Shown piece after piece: positions 49,801 through 58,800 of a stretch of 64,000 nucleotides of DNA; within the stretch, counting starts at the first letter, position 1, and each line of letters opens with the position of its first letter. The DNA is taken from positions 4,772,501-4,836,500 of the forward strand of contig OZ038498.1 of NCBI GenBank assembly GCA_964036315.1. Reading direction: 5' to 3'. The translations under genes and the position numbers were made by a program. The notes below the pieces were generated by a model. It saw nothing but the letters and a program-made list of their open reading frames with translations. It did no database searches and was not told the origin of the DNA. The stretch comes from Acanthosepion esculentum (taxonomy: Eukaryota > Mollusca > Cephalopoda > Sepiida > Sepiidae).

Positions 49801-52800
49801 ATTAAAACCAATCAAAAACAATCAGAGGTCTTGCTGCCAGATGTAGTTTATCATCATACCCAGGTCTGGTTTACAGCATATCAACCTCAATGGGTTATTT
49901 AATGCCAACAAGATTTTTATGACAGATTCATATGAATAAAATCTGTATTCTTTATAAGGAAACAGTTTGTAGATCCCGTTTCTTTGAGATACTTTTGTAA
50001 AGCAGGTTGTTCTCGAGAGTCTGCTTTCATTGATGTATTATTTTCAGATACACAATTTGTAGAGAAAACGATTTTGACATTCTCATTTGGTTTATAATTT
50101 TTGAGGCCCACAGTTTTAATATTATGTCATCCACTGTTGCTTTCTCAAAGAGCCATTACGTATTTATATTATAGCATTTGTCTTGAGAGAGCAAGGTCTG
50201 AATACTCGCTTACTTCATTGTTTAGCAAGTATCAATGGATTATCCACATGTGGCCAAAATATCTAGGTGGGCCAGTACTACTACAACTACTTCCTTTGAA
50301 GATTTTCTGAAAGCCGACTTCCATTCTTTTAGTTTTAACCGAATTGCAAAGAGTTTGTGAGTGTTATCATCCCAGCAACGTTGCCATTCTTTATGAATGT
50401 ATTTGTTAATGACCTCCTTAAAGTCAGTGTATGGGATTTTCGTTGTTGAATCTACATCCATATCTAAAGCTGATTTGACTGCTAGGTCTGCTTCATTGTT
50501 ACCTTGCATTCTGATGTGGCTAGGAATCGAACATAGTTTGATGTCTTTATGTTTCCAACTAGTGTTTGTTTGGGGTTTTATGGCATATCAACCACTATGG
50601 GTTATTTAATGCCAGATCCAGTATTTACTAGATATATCAAAAACGTATAGCTGGCAACGTCATTGTTTCAAAAAAACATAGCTGGCAACTGTTTCAAAAA
50701 AACGTATAGCTGGCAACTGTTTCAAAAACGTATAGCTAGCAACATCATTGTTTCAAAAACGTATGACTGGCAACATCATTGTTTCAAAAACGTATAGCTG
50801 TGGATTGTTTAAATTTTTTTTTCTACTGATTGACCCTAAGCCACCGCTTTCCATCACATTTTAGGGGTAAGGTGTTAGTATATTTAGTGTAGGGTTTGGG
50901 TGGGAAAGTTAATTGTAAGTTGTAGTTGTTTTGGGAATGGGTTAGATGTGATGGGGCATGACATGACCAGCCGATTGATCAGATCGACGGCCTTTTGGTT
51001 GGACGTAGTTTATCGTCATACCCAGGACGCGGACACACCTTGGGATTTCACTATTTGCCCATAGCTGGGACCCTAACAGGTGCTACCACCCCGGGTCAGG
51101 GTGGACCTGGGAACATCAGCAATTAAGAGGTGGTTCCACGCTTCCTAAAAACCTCCTGATCAGAGGCCTTGCTGTTGGATGCAGTTTAACGTCGTACCCA
51201 GGACGCCAACTAGTGTTCATTTCACATAATTGTTTAATAATCAGTGGGTTGTTGTATTTTTTTTTTTTTTCCTTCAAAGCCATTAGGACAGACAATTAGT
51301 CCGAACAAAAATTTTTTTTTTTTTTTATGCTAGGCTAGCTCTATTGCTTAAGACTATCACAGCTGCTTTCGGCCGCTCACTAAAGGCGGCAGAGAAACGG
51401 CATTTTTCAACCTTGACCCTTTCACCATGATCCCTGCACGCTTGTAATTTCGTTTGGAGATGAACTGATTACCTCTTTCGTTCACGGTTGTTACGAACTT
51501 AATCGTAATACACCTCCAAGCGTTTTTACACCGTAAGTTTCACATAGAAATCTCCACTCAATTTTTAGTGAGATTCTTGACATTTCAGTAATGCCATTTT
51601 CTGTCCTGAGGCACTCCAAACTTAACACTGCGACTCATTGCCTAATTCGTGTTGTGGTTGGTACTGATCGTTCGTTTCTCGGCTTCAAGGCTAAGATCAT
51701 GGTGTAGTATCTGTCCTCAGATTACTCACTGGACGATCGTTTATGGGGCTGAGATCCGATCTCTGATACAGGCCGGTCGCAGGGATTCGTCCCTGCGCTG
51801 GTAGTATCGCAGCTACGTCTAGCTATGACCAGCTTTGACAAGCTATGACCAGCTAAGACCAGCTTGGACAAGCTAAGACCAGCTAAAGCCAAAGTACTGC
51901 GGCCCGGGTCGGCTCTGACACGGTCGGTGCTCAGGCACCTGGTCTCGAGGCCAGGATGCCGCCCCGGGCTGTGTATTAAGTTAGGCTCCCATTTTTTTTC
52001 GTCTGCCAACTGGATGCGAGTTGGAACACACTCTCTACACTTGACTCTAGTTATGCCACTCCTACTGGCCGCCCGCATGTCATCCACAACCTTTCCCTGT
52101 ACACACTATTGTTAGTAATTATTACGGGAGGTATCGATTGGACTCGACCCGGCAGACCTGCAGCGATCACCAGCCGACCAGCAGCAATCACCAGACCAGT
52201 CAACAAACAGTGCTACCCAAACCTGACAGCCAGCAAAGCCCACCTAAGACGACAAACCAACCTTTCCTGTACACACTATTGTTAGTAATTATTTACGGAA
52301 GGTTTTTCGACATGACCGGAGCAACTGCAATCATCAACAACCTCCAACCGTCGACACGACCGCAATCATCAACAACCTCAAACCGTCGACACGACCGGAG
52401 CATCCACACATCAACCCTCAACCGGAGCATCCACACATCAACCCTCAACCGGAGCATCCGCATCAGCAACATCCAACCACCGACATTACCAATATACATC
52501 CTATTCTCCTTCATGTAATAAACCTCTGCATAATTCATACACATCTTTGTTCTGTTGTCCATATTGTTTCACCTGGTCAGATCACAAAGTAAAAATGTGG
52601 CAGGCTCCCTGTGACATCGTTCATGTACAACATGGAGGGGGGGGGGGCGTCCGGGCCATCGCTCCCCCCCTTCAGGGTGTCCGCAACACCTCTACACCGA
52701 AAATAGTGAAAATTTTGTTTTGTTTTACGTCATATCAACACCAATGAGTTATTTAATGCCGACAACTTTTTTCCTGGTAATATTTTGTTTTGTCAAAAAT

Positions 52801-55800
52801 GTATAGCTAGTAATATTATTTTAAAAAATATATTGCTGGTAATATTTATTTTCAAAAACGTATTCCCAGTAATATTTTTTTTTTCAAAAACATATTGCTG
52901 GTAAGTTTTTTTCTTTTATTTCTGGTAATAACTTTTTACAAAGTATTTATTATTTTTACACTTTAATAATGCTTTTTTACCTCAGTTTCGGGGGTTAACT
53001 ATTTGCCCATAGCTGGGACCCTAACAGGTGCTACCACCCCAGGTTAGGGTGGACCTGGGAACACCAGCAATTAAGAGGTGGTTCCACGCTCTTCAAAATC
53101 TCCTGATCAGAGGCCTTGCTGTTGGACGTAGTTTATCGTCTTACCCAGTATGGTACATGGAAAATAGAACTTCCCTTTGGGAGGTAGATTATTTTATTGT
53201 AATATTTTGAGACTACTGCACATTCTGCCTTATCCTCACAATTTGACCCATTTGTATAGAGGGTGTATGGTTGGCGTGGGAGGGTGTGTCTGGTTTGATT
53301 TGGTTTGTTTTGTAGCATATCAACATCAATGGGTTATTCATGCTGACAATTTTTATTGTTGGCAATTTTTTTTTTTTTTTTTTTTTCAAAAATGTATTGC
53401 TGGTAATATTTTATTCCTTAAAAAATCTGGTAATATTTTTTCTTCAAGAATGTATTGCTGGTAATATTTTTTTTTTTTTTCCCCAAAAAATGTATTGCTG
53501 GTAATAATTTTTTTACAAAGTATTTCTGGTATTAAAGCCTATTTTTACACTTTCATAGTATTTTGACCCTAGTTTGGGAGTTAACTATAGGGCCCATAGC
53601 TGGGACCCTGACAGGTGCTACCACCCTGGGTCAGACTGGACCTGAGAACACCAGCAATTAAGAGGTGGTTCCACTCTCCTCAAAACCTCTCGATCAGAGG
53701 TTTGCTGTTGGATGTAGTTTATCATCATACCCAGGACGGACCCGGGGTGGTAACACTTGTTAGGGTCCCAGCTATGGTTAAATAATTAACCCCCAAACCA
53801 GGGTCAAAACACTATTTGTCCATAGCTGGGACTCTGGCAGGTGCTACCAACCTGGATCAGGGGTAGATCAGGAAACACCTGCAATTAAAAGGTGGTGCCA
53901 CACACGTCAAAATCTCCTGATCAAAGGCCTTTGCTGTTGGACATAAATTGTCATGGATATGATAATCTATTACATTGAATAATTATGCTACTATTTTTCT
54001 ACCCATGTACTTTCGCAAACATTTTTTAGTGTAACTAATTATAGATTTTTTTCTAAACAAGGTCGATAGCCTAGTAAATGATGCTGTAGAAAAAGGTGCA
54101 ACCAAATTGATTGGTGGTAAGAAACACACTCTTGGCAAGAATTTCTATGAACCAACCCTTTTGACAAATGTAACTACAGATATGGAATGTGCCCATAATG
54201 AAATATTTGGACCTGTTGCTTCAGTTATCAGGTAAGTTTGAAGGAATATTTATTACATTGAAGTTGAGAGTTCATTTTATATTTAAGAAATTGAAAATGG
54301 AATCTTTGCTTGTACCCATTTACTTAGGTCGTGTTTAAGTTAACCAAGGATTTTAGGGTAAGAGAAAAGCACAAAGATGGGAATTTGGTTTGTTTTATGG
54401 CATATCAACCTCAATGGGTTATTTAATGCCAGCAAGATTTTTATGACAGATTCATATGAATAGAATCTGTATTCTTTATAAGGAAACAGTTTGTAGATCC
54501 CGTTTCTTTGAGATACTTTTGTAAAGCAGGTTGTTCTCAAGAGTCTGCTTTCATTGATGTATTCTTTTCAGATACACAATTTGTAGAGAAAACAATTTTG
54601 ACATTCTCATTTGATTTATAATTTTTGTTAGAGGCCCACAGTTTTAATATTATGTCATCCACTGTTGCTTTCTCAAAGAGCCATTACGTATTTATATTAT
54701 AGCATTTGTCTTGAGAGAGCAAGGTCTGAATACTCGCTTACTTCATTGTTTAGCAAGTATCAATGGATTATCTACATGTGGCCAAAATATCTAGGTGGGC
54801 CAGTACTACTACAACTACTTCCTTTGAAGATTTTCTGAAAGCCGACTTCCATTCTTCTAGTTTTAACCGAATTGCAAAGAGTTTGTGAGTGTTATCATCC
54901 CAGCAACGTTGCCATTCTTTATGAATGTATTTGTTAATGACCTCCTTAAAGTCAGTGTATGGGATTTTCGTTGTTGGTGATTTGACTGCTAGGTCAGCTT
55001 CATTGTTACCTTCCATTCTGGTGTGGCTAGGAATCCAACAAAGTTTGATGTCTTTATGTTTCCAACTAGTGTTCATTTCACATAGTTGTTTAATAATTGC
55101 TCATAGCTGGGACCCTAACAGGCGCTACTACTCCGGGTCAGGGTGGACCTGCAAACACCAGCAATTCCACGCTCCTCAAAACCTCCTGATCAGAGGCTTT
55201 GCTGTTGGACGTAGTTTATCGTCTTACCCAGGAGACTCGAGAGTCTGGTTTCATTGATGTATATTTTTCAGATAGTTTATCTTCATACCCACACATTATC
55301 AGAATTTGTTTTGGTTATGAAGCTTATTGCCAGTGCTGGGTTGGGTAAAAAAATTGTTCTTACACCAGTTGTTGACTATAGCAAGAATGAGGAACTGTCT
55401 GAGCAAATGAATTTCCTTAGAAAATTCTTTGGGGAACAAATAATAGACAAATCGGGATTGTTCTATCAAACAAAAATTGGTATATATAGCAGAATCAGAA
55501 GAAAACATTTTGAAGAGTAGAAATATTAACAATGGAGTAAGATACAACCATGGTCAGGATATGGTGTATGACAAATACACCCTAAGACTATGGGTTTTCA
55601 AAGAGGCAAAAGATTAGGAAGACTCAACTAATTTATCTTCTAATTAAAAGTGGTCAAGGAAAGGTTCTTAGTTATGCCGAGAACTTTTCAGCAGGTATAT
55701 TTAAGTTTTTAAATTCTTAAATAATCAAGCTTTTTGAGAAGCCACTACCTACTTTAAGTTAAAGTAGTTTGGATTTTATTAAAATTGATATTTGAAACCT

Positions 55801-58800
55801 GCAAGTTTCCAAGAAATGGACTCGTTTAAAGAATGAGAAAAAACCGACTCTTCAAGGAAAATGGAATAGAGAAACAGGCTTAATTTTAGGCCAGCTTCAT
55901 TTTCAAGAATTTGAAAATATTTTCCAACCAATCAAAAAAAAAAAAAAAAAAAAAAAGCTTCATAACTTTAACAGCTTGTTTTTGGCCCCCTTCAACATCA
56001 TGTTTTACTGAAACTGAGGCAGAAGGCTCATCATTTACTGATCTCTCACCCAGAGAGATGTTTGACATGTACAGAGGTAGCAGGAGACACCTTTTGTACA
56101 TTTCTCTAAAATCCCTTTAAAAGATGTTTTATTGATTAAATTTGTTTTCTTAGTAAGTAAAGAATTGCAAGTCTGTATTATTAAGATTATATAATGCGGC
56201 AATAACTACTTTGCTTTCAGGTTTAAAACAGAAGAGGAGGCTATCAAGATTGCTAATTCTACACCTTATGGACTGGCTGGTATGTAGTTACCTTTATCCT
56301 TGACAAAGTAGGTTTGGTTTGTTTTATGGCATATCAACCGCAATGGGTTATTTAATGCCAATAAGATTTTTTTTTTTTTTTTTTTTTATCGCTGGTAATA
56401 TTTTTCTTTTTAAAAAAAAAAAAGAATGTACAGCTGGTAATAATTTTTCCAAAAATGTATTGCTGGTATTAAAATCTATTTTTTACACTTTCATAGTGTT
56501 TTGACCCCAGTTTGGGGGTTAACTATTTGCCCATAGCTGGGACCCAAACAGGTACTACCACCCTGGGTCAGTGTGGACCTGGGAACACTAGAAATTAAGA
56601 GGTGATTCCACTCTTCTCAGGGCCTCCTGATCAGAGGCCTTGCTGTTGGATGCAGTTTATCATCTTACCCAGGACAGACAAGAAATATGGCTAATATATA
56701 AGTGCGTGTGTATGGGCACTTATACATATGTGTGTATGTATGTATATATATATACATACATACATACATACACACAGGTATATAAAGAAATAGGTATGTA
56801 GATGTTTTCAAGTATACATGATAAATAAAAAAGAAATGGCTCTAAAATGTGTGGACAGATGAGTGGGCATGTACAGGTTTTTTATATATACACATACACA
56901 CACACTACCTCTTGTTATTGGTCAATATGCAGTTGGCAGTCATGTGTGCAAATGAAGAGAGTAAATTCAGAAAGTATTGAGTAAAATTTAATTTTTAAAA
57001 TTCTTGCAAATAAAAAAAATTCTGATAACCATCTTTATAAAATATGGAACTGGATTATGCTTTAGTAAGTTTTTTTTTTACTATAAAAAAAAAAAAAAAC
57101 AGAAAATCAAATAATTATCGGATTTCAATAAAATCTACTTATTTCATTGACATATTCCCTTGTATAAAAGAGTGCGGAGAAATAAACTTCAGTTTTAGAA
57201 AAAAATTCACTTTGCAGAAGTTACGAAAAATTTTATATTTGAAATTTCAGGTTTTAAAAATTGTAATCAACTGAATGTAGATTTAAATATCGGGGAAGTG
57301 TTCTCACATGTCAGAAAAGATGAAACTGAAATCCAAAGATGCATTAGAATAGCAACGGTTTGGTGTGATTTGTTTTGTTTTACGGCATATCAACCTCAAT
57401 GGGTCATTTAATGCTGACAAATTTTTATTGTTGATAATATTTTTTTTTTTAATCTGTTTCTGGTAATATTTTTCCTTCAAAAAAATCTATTTCTGGTAAT
57501 ATTTTTTTTTTAATCTGTTTCTGGTAATATTTTTCCTTCAAAAAATCTATTTCTGGTAATATTTTTCCTTCAAAAAATCTATTTCTGGTAATATTTTTCC
57601 TTCAAAAAATCTATTTCTGGTAATATTTTCCCTTCAAAAAATCTATTTCTGGTAATATTTTTCCTTCAAAAAATCTATTTCTGGTAATATTTTTCCTTCA
57701 AAAAATCTATTTCTGGTAATGATTTTCTTTCAAATATGTATCACTGGAAATATTTTTCTTTTTTTCAAAAAAAAAAAAAAAAAAAAAGAAAAAAATGTTT
57801 ACCGGGTAATATATATTTTTATTTTTTCAAAAATATATTGCTTATTTTTCCAAAAACCTATAGCTGGTAATATTATTTTTTCAAAAACGCACTGCTGGCA
57901 ACATTATTCTTTTGAAAAACGTATAGCTGGTAATACTATTTTTCCAAGAACGTATAGCTGGCAACATTATTTTTTCAAAAACGGCCTGTCAGACATTTTG
58001 TCATACCCATGGATGCGGATGTAGTGTGGGAGTTAACTATTTTCCCATAGCTGGGACCCTAACAGGTGCTACCACCCCGGGTCAGGGTGGCCCTGGGAAC
58101 ACCAGCAATTAAGAGGTGGTTCCACGCTCCTCAAAACCTCCTGATCAGAGGCCTTGCTGATGGATGCAGTTTAACGTTATACCCAGGACACAGAATAGCA
58201 AAGGATGCCTTCTAAAAGCTAAGCAAAGTATTAAAAGGAAAATTGTTACAAACGGTACTAATCTTATGTAATATCAATTCTCTTTGGCAGTGATTGGTTT
58301 GGTTCATTTAATGGCTTATCAACTCCTTATGGGTCATTTAATGTCAAAATTTAATTTTCTTGGGAGCTTTTCATTTGATTTGATTGTTTAACGGCATATC
58401 AACTCCTTATGGGTCATTTAATGTCAAAATTTAATTTTCTTGGGAGCTTTTCATTTGATTTGATTGTTTAACGGCATATCAACTCCTTATGGGTCATTTA
58501 ATGCCAAAATTTAATTTTCTTGGGAGGTTTTTTTCTTTTTAATGGTGGAAATTTACTCTTTTTATACTGTCATAGTGTTTTGACCCCATTTTGAGGGTTC
58601 ACTATTTGCCCATAACTGGGACCCTATCAGGTGCTACCACCCAGAGTCAGAGTGGATCTGGAAAGAGCAGCAAGTAAGAAGTGGTTCCATGTCCCTCAAA
58701 ACCTCCAATCTCTCTGCTGCTGGATGTAGTTTATCATCATACCCAGGATGAACAATTGTGGTTCATGGTGACATTCAAGGCAGAATAGGGTAATTGTTTC

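Noticed and set aside
57440..57725. Regular 32-bp repeats resembling a CRISPR array
   Set aside because: Units are tandem with no unique spacers, the genome is animal, and the array lies inside an HT retroposon.
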